From: Rhizobium mesosinicum
GTDB lineage: Bacteria; Pseudomonadota; Alphaproteobacteria; Rhizobiales; Rhizobiaceae
Length of the DNA stretch: 64,000 bases
Direction: 5' to 3'
Assembly (NCBI RefSeq): GCF_019511345.1
Contig: NZ_JAEUAK010000002.1
Location: 62,001-126,000 of the forward strand
In this document: one piece after another, positions 27,557 to 37,811 of the stretch
Position numbering within the stretch: the first letter of the stretch is position 1
Layout: every line of letters begins with the position of its first letter
Notes under the pieces: generated by a model
Database searches by the model: none
What the model saw: the letters and a program-made list of their open reading frames with translations, nothing else
What the model was told of the DNA's origin: nothing
Made by a program: the position numbers and the translations under genes

Positions 27557-28516
27557 ATGTCGGCGCCTCTTGATATCGACCAATTGCAGACCTTCATCGC
27601 AATCGTAGATTCCGGCAGCTTCACCAAGGCCGCCGACAAGGTCTACAAGACACAATCAGCCGTCTCCATGCAGATGCGGCGCCTGGAGGAACGTATCGGC
27701 AAGCAGCTCTTCATCAAGGACGGCCGCGGCAACCGGCTGACGGTCGAAGGCGAAAAGCTGCTCAATTACGCGCGCCGCATCATCCGTCTGAACAATGAGG
27801 CGATCGCCGCCTTCGACGACAACAGGCTGGAAGGCACGCTGCGTATCGGCACGCCCGACGATTATGCCGACCGCTATATGCCCGAGATCATCGGCCGCTT
27901 TGCCAAGACGCATCCGAATGTCGAGCTCTATATCGTCTGCGAGCCATCGGTGGATCTTGCCGAGCGCATGCACAAGGGCGAACTGGATATCGCGCTTGTC
28001 ACCCACAATCCGCGCGAGCGCATTTCAGACGTGGTGCGCACGGAGCCGCTCTGCTGGGTGAGTTCCGCCAACCATCCGATCCGCGACGATGCGCCGGTGC
28101 CGCTTGCCGTCGGCCGGCGCGATTGCCAGTGGCGCCAGCTCGCCTGCTCGGCACTCGATGCCGTCGGCCGCGAATATCAGGTCCTGTTCACAAGCTGGTC
28201 CTGCACCGTCGTCGCTTCCGCGGTGCTCGCTGGCATGGCAGTTTCGGTTATGCCGGAATCAGCACTGCGGACAGGCATGAAGGTCTTGAGCCAGGCAGAC
28301 GGCTTTCCGCCGCTGCCGCCGGTGCAGATCGGCATCATGAAGCGGCCCGGCGTTTCGCTGTCGTTGATGAACGCGATCACCGCGCACATCACCGCCTGTC
28401 TCGACAACATCACCCCGACCGTCATCGAAGACGGCCTGGAACAGGATGTGAAGACGGGCTCCTCCCGGCATTACCCGCGGCTGAAGGCTGCTGCCAGCAT
28501 GATGCCAAGCTGGTGA
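27557..28516 (+). CDS. LysR-family regulator resembling LsrB/VtlR
   Basis: A 319-aa LTTR. The HTH is LDIDQLQTFIAIVDSGSFTK, AADKVYKTQSAVSMQMRRLE and KQLFIKDGRGNRLTVEGEKL. The effector domain has LEGTLRIGTPDDYADRYMPE and CEPSVDLAERMHKGELDIAL. The N-terminal DIDQLQTF and QSAVSMQMRRLEERIGKQLF segments match the Sinorhizobium LsrB and Brucella VtlR regulators as I recall them. It is divergent from a DUF1127 gene, which fits the known VtlR regulon. ATG 27557 is preferred over the ATG at 27545. Orthology versus paralogy needs a tree. Confidence 0.88.
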   Translation: MSAPLDIDQLQTFIAIVDSGSFTKAADKVYKTQSAVSMQMRRLEERIGKQLFIKDGRGNRLTVEGEKLLNYARRIIRLNNEAIAAFDDNRLEGTLRIGTPDDYADRYMPEIIGRFAKTHPNVELYIVCEPSVDLAERMHKGELDIALVTHNPRERISDVVRTEPLCWVSSANHPIRDDAPVPLAVGRRDCQWRQLACSALDAVGREYQVLFTSWSCTVVASAVLAGMAVSVMPESALRTGMKVLSQADGFPPLPPVQIGIMKRPGVSLSLMNAITAHITACLDNITPTVIEDGLEQDVKTGSSRHYPRLKAAASMMPSW

Positions 28517-28533
28517 TATTGAGGCTGGCGATA

Positions 28534-29175
28534 TCAGGCCGCTGAAGCAGAGGTCGGCGCAAAAAGAGAGGCGCGGATAGCGCGCTTCCATTCGTCCAGA
28601 ATGCGCTCCCCGAAGCTATCTTCGCTCAGCACCGCAAGGCGGATCGCCGCCCCGATCAGGTGGCTGAAAAGGTAAGTGCGCGCTTTCATTTGATCATCGC
28701 AGGATTCCGGTGCCAGGCGGCGGACAGCGGCTTGAAAGATCTCGGCGACCTGACCGCTATGCTCGATATTCAGGCGCAGGAGATCCTGATCCGTCTCCGT
28801 TCCCATCCAGACCCCAAGATAGGCGGCATCGTTTCTGTATTCGGCATAATACCAGTCGATCACCGCGGAGATCAGGTCGAGAGCTTCATCCAAGGACCGA
28901 ACATCCGCGAACATTTCGGCCATCTTCTGCTGGATCGCCTGCGCATGACGGTCGAACAGGGCTTTGACGATCGCTGCCTTTTCGGGAAAATATTGATAGA
29001 CCGAACCGATCGGAACATTTGCGGCGACGGCAAGCTCGGTCATCCGCATGGCGCTGACGCCCTTTTCGGCGATAATAGTGGCTGCGGCGTTGAGGATGAG
29101 GTCCAGCCGCTGGATGCTTCGCTCCTGTTTCGGCTTCCTGCGAAGAGCAATGCGATCCGAAATGTCCGCGCCCAT
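28534..29175 (-). CDS. TetR-family transcriptional regulator
   Basis: A 213-aa TetR protein. The N-terminal HTH (about 20-65) is ILNAAATIIAEKGVSAMRMT, ELAVAANVPIGSVYQYFPEK, with the typical GSVYQYFPEK recognition helix. The ligand domain (about 80-210) is helical and not assignable. ATG 29175 was chosen; an in-frame ATG at 29217 gives 227 aa and is possible because neither has a strong Shine-Dalgarno. No obvious target is divergent. The dienelactone hydrolase operon lies just upstream on the same strand. Confidence 0.85.
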   Translation of the reverse strand: MGADISDRIALRRKPKQERSIQRLDLILNAAATIIAEKGVSAMRMTELAVAANVPIGSVYQYFPEKAAIVKALFDRHAQAIQQKMAEMFADVRSLDEALDLISAVIDWYYAEYRNDAAYLGVWMGTETDQDLLRLNIEHSGQVAEIFQAAVRRLAPESCDDQMKARTYLFSHLIGAAIRLAVLSEDSFGERILDEWKRAIRASLFAPTSASAA

Positions 29176-29422
29176 GTGGTTCCCATTTGTATCGTTATCG
29201 AGCGGCGGAAACGGCATGTCATCCCGGCGCTTCGGGCCGATATGACATGCAGGTATTCATCCGTCGTAAATGGAAATGGTCGGATTTTAGGCAATGGCAA
29301 GAGGCTGGGGAAAACGGGGCATTGCGCCCCGTTTTGGTCCGCGTGAACGGAGCTCTCAACACTTCATTCAGCAACACCAGCTGAGCATGTGCCATCGAGC
29401 CTGTATCGTCTTTCGGCACAAT

Positions 29423-29474
29423 GCCGAAGCTTGGGGCCGAAGCTTAGGGCCGAAGCTTGGGGCCGAAGCTTGGG
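29423..29474. repeat. Four tandem 13-bp direct repeats (GCCGAAGCTTGGG)
   Basis: Units start at 29423, 29436, 29449 and 29462; the second differs by G to A. The array ends exactly at the dienelactone hydrolase stop codon (29475). It looks like a short VNTR formed by slippage. Confidence 0.9.
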
Positions 29475-30350
29475 TCAGGCGAGGTTCCGCTTCAGAAACT
29501 CGACTGTGCGGCCCCAGGCGAGATCGGCCGCTGCCTTGTCATAGCGGGCAGCCGACGTATCGTTATTGAAGGCGTGGTTGACCCCCTCATAGACGTAGAT
29601 CTCAAACTTTTTGCCATTCTCCTCGAGCGCCTTCCTGTAAGCGCCGATGCCGGCATTGATACGGTCGTCGAGGCCGGCATAGTGGAGCAGCAGCGCCGCC
29701 TTGATGTTGGGAACGTCGGAGGCCGGCGGCTGTGGACCATAATAGGCCACCGCTGCCTTCAGCTCTGGCGACTTGACCGCGAGGTTGTTGACCGCACCAC
29801 CGCCCCAGCAAAAGCCGATCGCGCCGACATTGCCGTTCGTCGCATCGAGCTTGGAGAGATAGATGACTGTTGCCTCGCCGTTTGCAGCAACTGTGGCCGC
29901 ATCGAGCTTGCTGAACATGTCGCGCGCCTGATCCTCGTTCTCAGGTGTGCCACCCTGCGGCGAGAGGAAATCCGGCGCGAGCGCCACGAAGCCCTCCAGC
30001 GCGATGCGGCGGGCGACATCGCGAATATGCGGGTTGAGGCCGCGGTTCTCATGGATGACGATGACTGCCCCGAGCTTGCCGGATGCATTCTTCGGCTGCA
30101 CCAGATAACCCTTCATGTCACCGCCGCTGCCAGGATAGGTAATATCCTGGCTGGTCAGGCGATCGTCATTTTCGGCGACGACCTCGGCGGCTGCCTTGTC
30201 GGCGGCGAGCAGCGGCGCGATTGCCGCGGCCGCGGTTGCCGAGCCGGCAAGCTTCGTGAGCTTGTCCATGAAGCTGCGGCGATCCAGCGTCAGATGCGTA
30301 TACTCATCATAGGCATTGATCATTGCCTGCGTGATGACGGGCTTTTCCAT
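29475..30350 (-). CDS. Dienelactone hydrolase family protein, probable Tat-type export signal
   Basis: A 291-aa alpha/beta hydrolase. Residues 25-60 carry RRSFMDKLTKLAGSATAAAA, a twin-arginine-like signal, so it may be exported, unlike classical cytosolic DLH. The catalytic elements are GAIGFCWGGGAVNNLA (nucleophile Cys in G-x-C-x-G-G), an Asp in LLLHYAGLDDRINAG, and EGVNHAFNND with the His. ATG 30350 follows a strong AGGAGG. The substrate is not assignable; related proteins are often called YghX-like. Confidence 0.88.
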   Translation of the reverse strand: MEKPVITQAMINAYDEYTHLTLDRRSFMDKLTKLAGSATAAAAIAPLLAADKAAAEVVAENDDRLTSQDITYPGSGGDMKGYLVQPKNASGKLGAVIVIHENRGLNPHIRDVARRIALEGFVALAPDFLSPQGGTPENEDQARDMFSKLDAATVAANGEATVIYLSKLDATNGNVGAIGFCWGGGAVNNLAVKSPELKAAVAYYGPQPPASDVPNIKAALLLHYAGLDDRINAGIGAYRKALEENGKKFEIYVYEGVNHAFNNDTSAARYDKAAADLAWGRTVEFLKRNLA

Positions 30351-30453
30351 GACGGACCTCCTCTGTTTTCTACCCCGCGCCCAATCGGCAGGAGAGAACA
30401 TAGGTCAGTGCCCGATAACGCAGGAACAAAACTGTGTTACTGCCGGCTCCGGA

Positions 30454-30870
30454 TCAGGAGAACAGCATCCAGCCGGCGAGCCAGGCCCACATGGCGCCGA
30501 GGACAACAAAGCCGGCGGCGAAGATCGGGCTGCGCAGGCGCAGATCGTTGGTGGTGACATGCACATAGGCATGGGCATATCGCAGGGCCACGAAAAGCCA
30601 GGCAAGCACGACGGCAACCAGATTATCCGCCTCGGTAATGTAAAGAAGAATGCAGCAGGCATAGAAGAGCACCGGCAGCTCGAACTGGTTGGCGATGCTG
30701 TTCTTTACGTAAAGGCTTTCGACAGGCTCGTCGCGATTTTCGCGGTAACCGGCCCTTTTCATCCGGCCTTCGCGGACATCCTTGCCGCGGCGCAGGCTGA
30801 GGAGTCCGTAGAGGAGATAGACCAGCAGGACGTGGGCAAGCAGGGGCCAGAACATCTCAAAGCCGGTCAT
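30454..30870 (-). CDS. MAPEG-family membrane protein
   Basis: A 138-aa integral membrane protein with four hydrophobic segments (about 8-25, 67-83, 85-103, 116-137). MAPEG features include NQFELPVLFYACCILLY, AWLFVALRYAHAYVHV and a loop between segments 1 and 2 containing NRDEPVESLYVKNSIAN. Bacterial MAPEG proteins have uncertain, sometimes glutathione-linked activity. The ATG at 30870 follows AAGAGGAAT. It lies between the SDR and the dienelactone hydrolase on the same strand, 102 bp downstream of the SDR. Confidence 0.85.
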   Translation of the reverse strand: MTGFEMFWPLLAHVLLVYLLYGLLSLRRGKDVREGRMKRAGYRENRDEPVESLYVKNSIANQFELPVLFYACCILLYITEADNLVAVVLAWLFVALRYAHAYVHVTTNDLRLRSPIFAAGFVVLGAMWAWLAGWMLFS

Positions 30871-30971
30871 CAATCATTCCTCTTATTTCGGCGATTGCGG
30901 GAGCAGTAGCGGAAAGGCGGGACGGATGCCAGAGCCAAGACGGTCCGCTTTGAAACGGGCCGTCTTCAGGG

Positions 30972-31727
30972 TCAGACCTGGGCGATGCCGCCGTCGACGA
31001 AGATCTCCGCGCCGGTGATGAAGCTCGAATCTTCTGTCGCGAGGAAGAGCGCCGTTGCGGCGATTTCCTCCGGCCGGCCGACGCGTCCCATCGGGACCTG
31101 CGATGCCATATAGTCCAGCAGACCCTGCTGCTGCGCCTTGTCCTGGCCTGCGAGTTCAACGAGCCCTGTCGTCTCGGTCGGTCCGGGGCTCAGCGTATTG
31201 ATGCGGATGCCGCGATCCTTCAGGTCGAGAATCCAGTTGCGGGAGAAGTTACGGATCGCAGCTTTCGAGGCAGCGTAGACGCTAAAGGCTGGCGTGCCGG
31301 ACACTCCCGCCGTGGAGCCGGTCAGGATGACCGACGAGCCCTTGCCAAGCAGCGGCAGCGCCTTCTGCACCGTAAAGAGCACGCCCTTCACATTGCGCCC
31401 AAAGGTTTCGTCATACTGTTCTTCGGTGATGGCACCAAGCGGGGCAAACGAGCCGCCGCCGGCATTGACGAAGAGCACGTCGATACGGCCAGCCCCTGCC
31501 TTCACCTGATCATAGAGGCGATCGAGATCAGCAAGCTTTGCCGAGTCCGCCTGGATGCCGGTGACGTTGCCGCCGATCTCGGCGACAGCCGCATCAAGAA
31601 CTTCCTTGCGGCGGCCGGTGATGAAAAGGCGCGCACCTTCGGCTGCGAAGCGCTTTGCGGTGGCAAGGCCGATGCCCGATGTGGCACCGGTGATCACTGC
31701 AATCTTTCCATTCAGTCTCTGTGACAT
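30972..31727 (-). CDS. Short-chain dehydrogenase/reductase
   Basis: A 251-aa classical SDR. The cofactor loop is AVITGATSGIGLATAKRF (TGxxxGIG), NAGGG replaces the NNAG motif, and the catalytic Ser-Tyr-Lys is in ILTGSTAGVSGTPAFSVYAASKAA (Ser in GSTAG, YxxxK as YAASK). The C-terminal substrate loop is GPTETTG. It prefers NADP or NAD by an unassigned residue. It is divergent from a LysR gene, 100 bp apart, so it is probably regulated by that gene. Confidence 0.92.
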   Translation of the reverse strand: MSQRLNGKIAVITGATSGIGLATAKRFAAEGARLFITGRRKEVLDAAVAEIGGNVTGIQADSAKLADLDRLYDQVKAGAGRIDVLFVNAGGGSFAPLGAITEEQYDETFGRNVKGVLFTVQKALPLLGKGSSVILTGSTAGVSGTPAFSVYAASKAAIRNFSRNWILDLKDRGIRINTLSPGPTETTGLVELAGQDKAQQQGLLDYMASQVPMGRVGRPEEIAATALFLATEDSSFITGAEIFVDGGIAQV

Positions 31728-31781
31728 TGTCGTCGTCTCCTGTTGTGTTCGACTGAACTGAAGATGTGGACGGCAATTCTG

Positions 31782-31795
31782 TTTCTGAATAGAAA
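31782..31795. promoter_or_regulatory. Inverted repeat in the SDR/LysR divergent promoter
   Basis: TTTCT-GAAT-AGAAA lies between the SDR start (31727) and the LysR start (31828), flanked by further TTC/GAA half-sites. It is a candidate LysR operator; this is an inference. Confidence 0.4.
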
Positions 31796-31827
31796 GAAAT
31801 GAAAGACATCATTGCAGGAATGAAACG

Positions 31828-32742
31828 ATGAGTCTCCCCGATTTCGAAGGCCTTGCCATGTTCGCCAAGGTGGCGGAGGAGCGTTCCTTCGCTCGTGCCG
31901 CCAAGACGCTCGGCGTTTCCGTGCCCACAGTGTCGCGGGCGATAAGCAGGCTGGAAGACCGGCTCGGCGCGCGGCTCTTCAACCGCACGTCCCGGCAACT
32001 GGCGCTGACCGATTTCGGCCTGCGGCTCGTCGACCGCGCCCAGCGCATCTATGCGGAGGCGGAAGCGGCGGAGAATGCGGCACGCGAACTTTCCAGTCAG
32101 CCGCGCGGGCTGATCCGCCTTGCCGTGCCGATGGTCTTCGGGCGGCAGTGGCTGGCGCCGATCCTGCCCGATTTCTTCGAAACCTATCCCGATGTCTCGA
32201 TCGACATGCATATGAGCGATGCGGTGGTCGATCTCGTCGGCGAAGGCTTCGATGCAGCGCTGCGCATCGCCGTGCTGCCGGATTCCTCGCTGGTGGCAAA
32301 GCGGCTGGCGCCGGTGGCGCCCTTCATTCTTGCAGCCCCCTCCTATCTCGAGAAATATGGTTGCCCGCAGCATCCGCGCGAGCTTGCCGCCCATCATTGC
32401 CTCGGCTACGCCTATCGGCCGCGGCAGGATATCTGGCGCTTCGGCAACAAGGCAGGAGAAGAGGAGATCGTCGTGCCGACGGGGCCGCTGAGGGCAACCA
32501 ATTCGGAGGCGCTGATCCCGATGGCGTTACGCGGTCTCGGCATTGTCGAATTGCCGGAATTCATGGCCTATGAGTATCTGGTCGACGGACGGCTGAAAGC
32601 GATCCTCACCGATTGGAGCCTGCCGAAAGGGGCCGTCTATTTCGTCACGCCATCAGCACGGGCGCGTCCGGCAAAAGTGGAAGTGCTTGCGGAGTTTCTC
32701 GCCACAAGGCTCTCACATCCGACATGGCGCTGGCCGCAATAA
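31828..32742 (+). CDS. LysR-family transcriptional regulator, divergent from the SDR
   Basis: A 304-aa LTTR of the CrgA/DsdC-like subgroup. The HTH is FEGLAMFAKVAEERSFARAA, GVSVPTVSRAISRLEDRLGA and LFNRTSRQLALTDFGL. The effector domain (about 92-290) contains MHMSDAVVDLVGEGFDAALR, which resembles the LysR at 16230. The likely target is the divergent SDR, judged from the layout. Confidence 0.9.
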   Translation: MSLPDFEGLAMFAKVAEERSFARAAKTLGVSVPTVSRAISRLEDRLGARLFNRTSRQLALTDFGLRLVDRAQRIYAEAEAAENAARELSSQPRGLIRLAVPMVFGRQWLAPILPDFFETYPDVSIDMHMSDAVVDLVGEGFDAALRIAVLPDSSLVAKRLAPVAPFILAAPSYLEKYGCPQHPRELAAHHCLGYAYRPRQDIWRFGNKAGEEEIVVPTGPLRATNSEALIPMALRGLGIVELPEFMAYEYLVDGRLKAILTDWSLPKGAVYFVTPSARARPAKVEVLAEFLATRLSHPTWRWPQ

Positions 32743-32746
32743 AAGC

Positions 32747-33295
32747 TCAGTTTTCGCGCGACCAATGGAGAATCGCGCCTCTCAGGATCAGAATGGCACA
32801 GACGGCAAGGCTTGCGAATTTCAGCTTCGTCATCCATGGCAGGATCTGTGCGGCAAGACCTGCCGCGCCGCTGTCGCTGAAGGCAACCAGGCTCGATATG
32901 TTTTCGCCGTAGTCGGCAAGGCCATATATGAAGGGCAGGATATAGATGATCCGGCCGAGCAGGCGGGGTGCCCGCCGGCCGCGCCATGTCTCAGTCGGGC
33001 CGAGCCGCAGGAAAATCAGGAATAGAAGGGCTGCCAGCAGAGCCGGAAAGACGAGTTCCGGGCCAAAATACATGGCCCGGAGAATGCGGCTTGCCGTCTC
33101 GTTTCGATCGAGCAGCGCCTGCATGTGAAAGACGGCAGATACGTCGTACCCGGAGAAATAGGTGTCGAGCACCGCCTGGCCGGTCTCATGCTCGAAAGGC
33201 ATGGTGAAACCGAAGGTGGTCCAGCCGAGGACGACGAGGCAGAGGGCTGCGAGCAGCGCGATGATCCAGAGCGGAATTGCGCTGCCCGTTTTCAT
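32747..33295 (-). CDS. Integral membrane protein of unknown function, downstream of guaB
   Basis: A 182-aa protein with about four hydrophobic segments (8-30, 75-93, 108-125 with YILPFIYGLADYGENI, and 155-175). The conserved-looking acidic/aromatic residues in YGLADYGEN and the first-loop FEHETGQAVLDTYFSGYDVS are not tied to a family I recognise. Its start codon is 2 bp from the guaB stop on the same strand, so it is probably co-transcribed with guaB. Any metabolic link to purine synthesis is unknown. Confidence 0.75.
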   Translation of the reverse strand: MKTGSAIPLWIIALLAALCLVVLGWTTFGFTMPFEHETGQAVLDTYFSGYDVSAVFHMQALLDRNETASRILRAMYFGPELVFPALLAALLFLIFLRLGPTETWRGRRAPRLLGRIIYILPFIYGLADYGENISSLVAFSDSGAAGLAAQILPWMTKLKFASLAVCAILILRGAILHWSREN

Positions 33296-33297
33296 TG

Positions 33298-35239
<1,942 letters not shown>

Positions 35240-36658
35240 ATGAACCGCATCGTCCCGCTGATCCTTGCCGTTGCCCTCTTCATGGAACAGATGGATTCGA
35301 CCGTGATATCGACGGCCCTGCCGGCGATCGCGGCCGATCTGCATGTCGGGCCGATCACCCTGAAACTGGCGCTCACGTCCTACATGGTGGCGCTTGCGGT
35401 GTTCATTCCGATCAGCGGCTGGATGGCGGATAGGTTCGGCGCCAAGAAGATCTTCCGGCTGGCAATCTGCGTTTTCGTCGTCGGCTCCATCTTCTGCGCC
35501 TTCTCCTCCAGCCTCGTCGAGTTTGTCTTCGCGCGCTTCCTGCAGGGCATGGGCGGCGCGATGATGACGCCTGTGGGGCGCCTCGTGCTGGTGCGCACCA
35601 CGCAGAAGAGCGAGCTTGTCTCGGCGATGGCGCTTTTGACGATCCCGGCCCTTGTCGGCCCGCTTGCAGGCCCGCCGCTCGGCGGCTTCATCACCACCTA
35701 TTTCAGCTGGCACTGGATCTTCCTGATCAACGTGCCTGTCGGCGTCATCGGCGTATGGCTTGCGACGATCTTCCTGCCGGACATAGAGGCGACGGCTCCG
35801 CCGAAGCTCGACTTCAACGGCTTTATCCTGACCAGCCTTGCAGCCGCAGGCGTCGTCTTCGGCCTGTCGGTCGTCAGCCTCCCAGCCCTGCCGCCGATCA
35901 TCGGCATCTCGGCCACGGCAATCGGCATCATTTGTGGCGTGCTCTATGTGCGCCATGCCCGGCGCTATCCGACGCCGATCCTGGACCTCAACCTGTTCAA
36001 GAACTCGACCTTCCGCGCCTCGACGACCGGCGGCACGCTGTTTCGCATCTGCGTCGGCGCCATGCCCTTCCTGACGCCATTGATGCTGCAGCTCGGATTT
36101 GGACTGACACCCTTCCAATCGGGCCTTATCACATTTGCCGGCGCGATTGGCGCCATCACCACGAAGTTCATCGCGCGCCGCGTCTACAAGGCGATCGGCT
36201 TCCGCACCACGCTTCTGTGCGCCGGTGCGGTGACGACGGTCGTGACAGCCGTCACCGGCCTCTTCACGCCGGAGACATCCCATCTCGTCATCATCGGCGT
36301 GCTGCTGCTTGGCGGCTTCTCCCGCTCCTTCATGTTCACCGGCGTCAATGCGCTGGCCTTTGCCGATATCAATGATGCACAGGCAAGCCAGGCGACATCC
36401 ATGGCCTCGGTGATGCAGCAGATCAGCCTTGCGCTCGGTGTTGCCCTCGCCGCCTCGATCCTGGAAACCTCGATCTATTTCCGCGGCGCCGAACTGCAGA
36501 TCATCGATTTCCACATTGCCTTCTTCGTCATCGCCGGCCTGACCGTCATCGCGACCATCCCCTTTGCCCGCATGGCCAAGGACGCTGGGGCTTCCGTTTC
36601 AGGCCACCGCGCCAAGCGCGTGCCGCCGACGATCAACGCGGAACAGGCTGTCAAATAA
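35240..36658 (+). CDS. MFS transporter, DHA2 (14-TM) drug/metabolite exporter family
   Basis: A 472-aa inner-membrane proton antiporter. It has about 14 hydrophobic segments. Motif A appears in loop 2-3 as GWMADRFGAKKIF, and motif C-like glycine/proline-rich sequence is in segment 5 (ALVGPLAGPPLGGFI). The N-terminal MEQMDSTVISTALPAIAADL matches the DHA2 D1 motif. DHA2 exporters pump drugs, dyes or amphipathic compounds; the ligand here is unknown. ATG 35240 starts a typical N-terminus. Its stop overlaps the convergent VOC gene by 8 bp. Confidence 0.93.
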   Translation: MNRIVPLILAVALFMEQMDSTVISTALPAIAADLHVGPITLKLALTSYMVALAVFIPISGWMADRFGAKKIFRLAICVFVVGSIFCAFSSSLVEFVFARFLQGMGGAMMTPVGRLVLVRTTQKSELVSAMALLTIPALVGPLAGPPLGGFITTYFSWHWIFLINVPVGVIGVWLATIFLPDIEATAPPKLDFNGFILTSLAAAGVVFGLSVVSLPALPPIIGISATAIGIICGVLYVRHARRYPTPILDLNLFKNSTFRASTTGGTLFRICVGAMPFLTPLMLQLGFGLTPFQSGLITFAGAIGAITTKFIARRVYKAIGFRTTLLCAGAVTTVVTAVTGLFTPETSHLVIIGVLLLGGFSRSFMFTGVNALAFADINDAQASQATSMASVMQQISLALGVALAASILETSIYFRGAELQIIDFHIAFFVIAGLTVIATIPFARMAKDAGASVSGHRAKRVPPTINAEQAVK

Positions 36659-37049
36659 AGGGCGGTTCTTCGGCTTTCTCACAGACGGCGCACAGCTTGT
36701 TGCCGTCGAGATCCCGGACATAGGCTGCGTAGAAATGCGCGTGATAGGAGCGCAGCCCCGGCTTGCCTTCGTCGATTGCACCGGCCGCAATTGCTGCCGC
36801 ATGGAAAGCATCCACCGCCGAGCGCGTCTCCGCCTCGAAAGCCACCATGGAGCCGTTGCCGCTCGTCGCACGGCGACGGTTGAAGGGAGTTACCACCCAG
36901 AAGCGGCAGCGCGTGTCGCCATCGGCGGCATAGCCGATCTCCTCTTCGGAATGGCGTTGGCGCCGGTAGCCGAGCACCGGCAGAACGGCGTCATAGAAAT
37001 GCCGGGCGCGATAGAGATCGTTGGTGCCGAATGTAATGTAAAGAAGCAT
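36651..37049 (-). CDS. VOC-family (glyoxalase/dioxygenase-like) protein
   Basis: A 132-aa VOC-fold protein with two beta-alpha-beta-beta-beta units: MLLYITFGTNDLYRARHFYD at the start and HAHFYAAYVRDLDGNKL near residue 110. It lacks the full glyoxalase I metal set (the motif pattern is atypical), so bleomycin-resistance-like binding or dioxygenase activity is only a class prediction. ATG 37049 is selected because the VOC fold begins there. It overlaps the MFS stop by 8 bp in convergent orientation. Confidence 0.83.
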   Translation of the reverse strand: MLLYITFGTNDLYRARHFYDAVLPVLGYRRQRHSEEEIGYAADGDTRCRFWVVTPFNRRRATSGNGSMVAFEAETRSAVDAFHAAAIAAGAIDEGKPGLRSYHAHFYAAYVRDLDGNKLCAVCEKAEEPPFI

Positions 37050-37104
37050 GGTATCGATGGTATCCAGTCCTGGGAAATCATCATCCGCAGGACTGACGCA
37101 AAGA

Positions 37105-37809
37105 TCAAGCGTCTTCGGGCTCTGCCTCGGCCTTGCGGCCTTTGAAACCCTTCGCCAGAAGGAACATCTCGACCGATTCGGCACGAGATGAAGCAGGTTT
37201 GACGTGCACGACCTGGCGGAAATGCTGTTTCAGCATGGCGAGCAGATCCCGCTCCGTGCCGCCCTGGAACGTCTTGGCCAGGAAATGCCCGCCCTCCCCC
37301 AGCACTTCGACGGCAAAGTGCGCTGCGACCTCACAAAGGTGCATGGTGCGCAGGTGGTCGGTGCGGTGGTGGCCAGTCGTGGGGGCGGCCATATCCGAAA
37401 TCACCAGATCGGGCGTGCCGCCAACGGCCTCCATCAGCTTCTCCGGCGCTGTCGGATCAAGGAAGTCCAGTTGGAGTATCTTGACGCCGGGAAGCTGGGC
37501 CATTTCCAGAAAGTCGATCGCGGCGACGCGGACATCCTCGTCCGTCGATCCTGTCACCTTCGCGGCGATCTGCGACCAGCTGCCGGGGGCAGCACCGAGA
37601 TCGATGATTCGCTTTGCGCCCTTCAGGATATGGTACTTCTCATCGATCTCCAGCAGCTTGAAGGCTGCACGCGCGCGATAGCCCTCCAACTGGGCGCGCT
37701 GCACATAGGGATCGTTGATATGGCGCTGCAGCCACTGGCGGGAGGAGGCCTTCAGCTTCTTTTTCTTGACGCGCTGGCCGAGCTTGCGGCCGATCGGTGC
37801 CTTGGTCAT
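37105..37809 (-). CDS. rlmE: 23S rRNA Um2552 2'-O-ribose methyltransferase
   Basis: FtsJ/RrmJ methyltransferase that modifies U2552 in the ribosomal A-loop. The 234-aa protein has [16 protein letters not shown] with the first Lys of the K-D-K-E tetrad, [12 protein letters not shown] (SAM loop), [15 protein letters not shown] (Asp), FLAKTFQGG (Lys) and [17 protein letters not shown] (Glu). The N-terminal basic tail ([12 protein letters not shown]) is common in rhizobial copies. Its start is 2 bp after the ppx stop, so it is co-transcribed with ppx. Confidence 0.95.
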   Translation of the reverse strand: MTKAPIGRKLGQRVKKKKLKASSRQWLQRHINDPYVQRAQLEGYRARAAFKLLEIDEKYHILKGAKRIIDLGAAPGSWSQIAAKVTGSTDEDVRVAAIDFLEMAQLPGVKILQLDFLDPTAPEKLMEAVGGTPDLVISDMAAPTTGHHRTDHLRTMHLCEVAAHFAVEVLGEGGHFLAKTFQGGTERDLLAMLKQHFRQVVHVKPASSRAESVEMFLLAKGFKGRKAEAEPEDA

Positions 37810-37811
37810 GC

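Noticed and set aside
29294..29569. ORF of 91 aa across the 13-bp repeats
   Set aside because: Its sequence is the translated tandem repeat plus antisense of the hydrolase gene.
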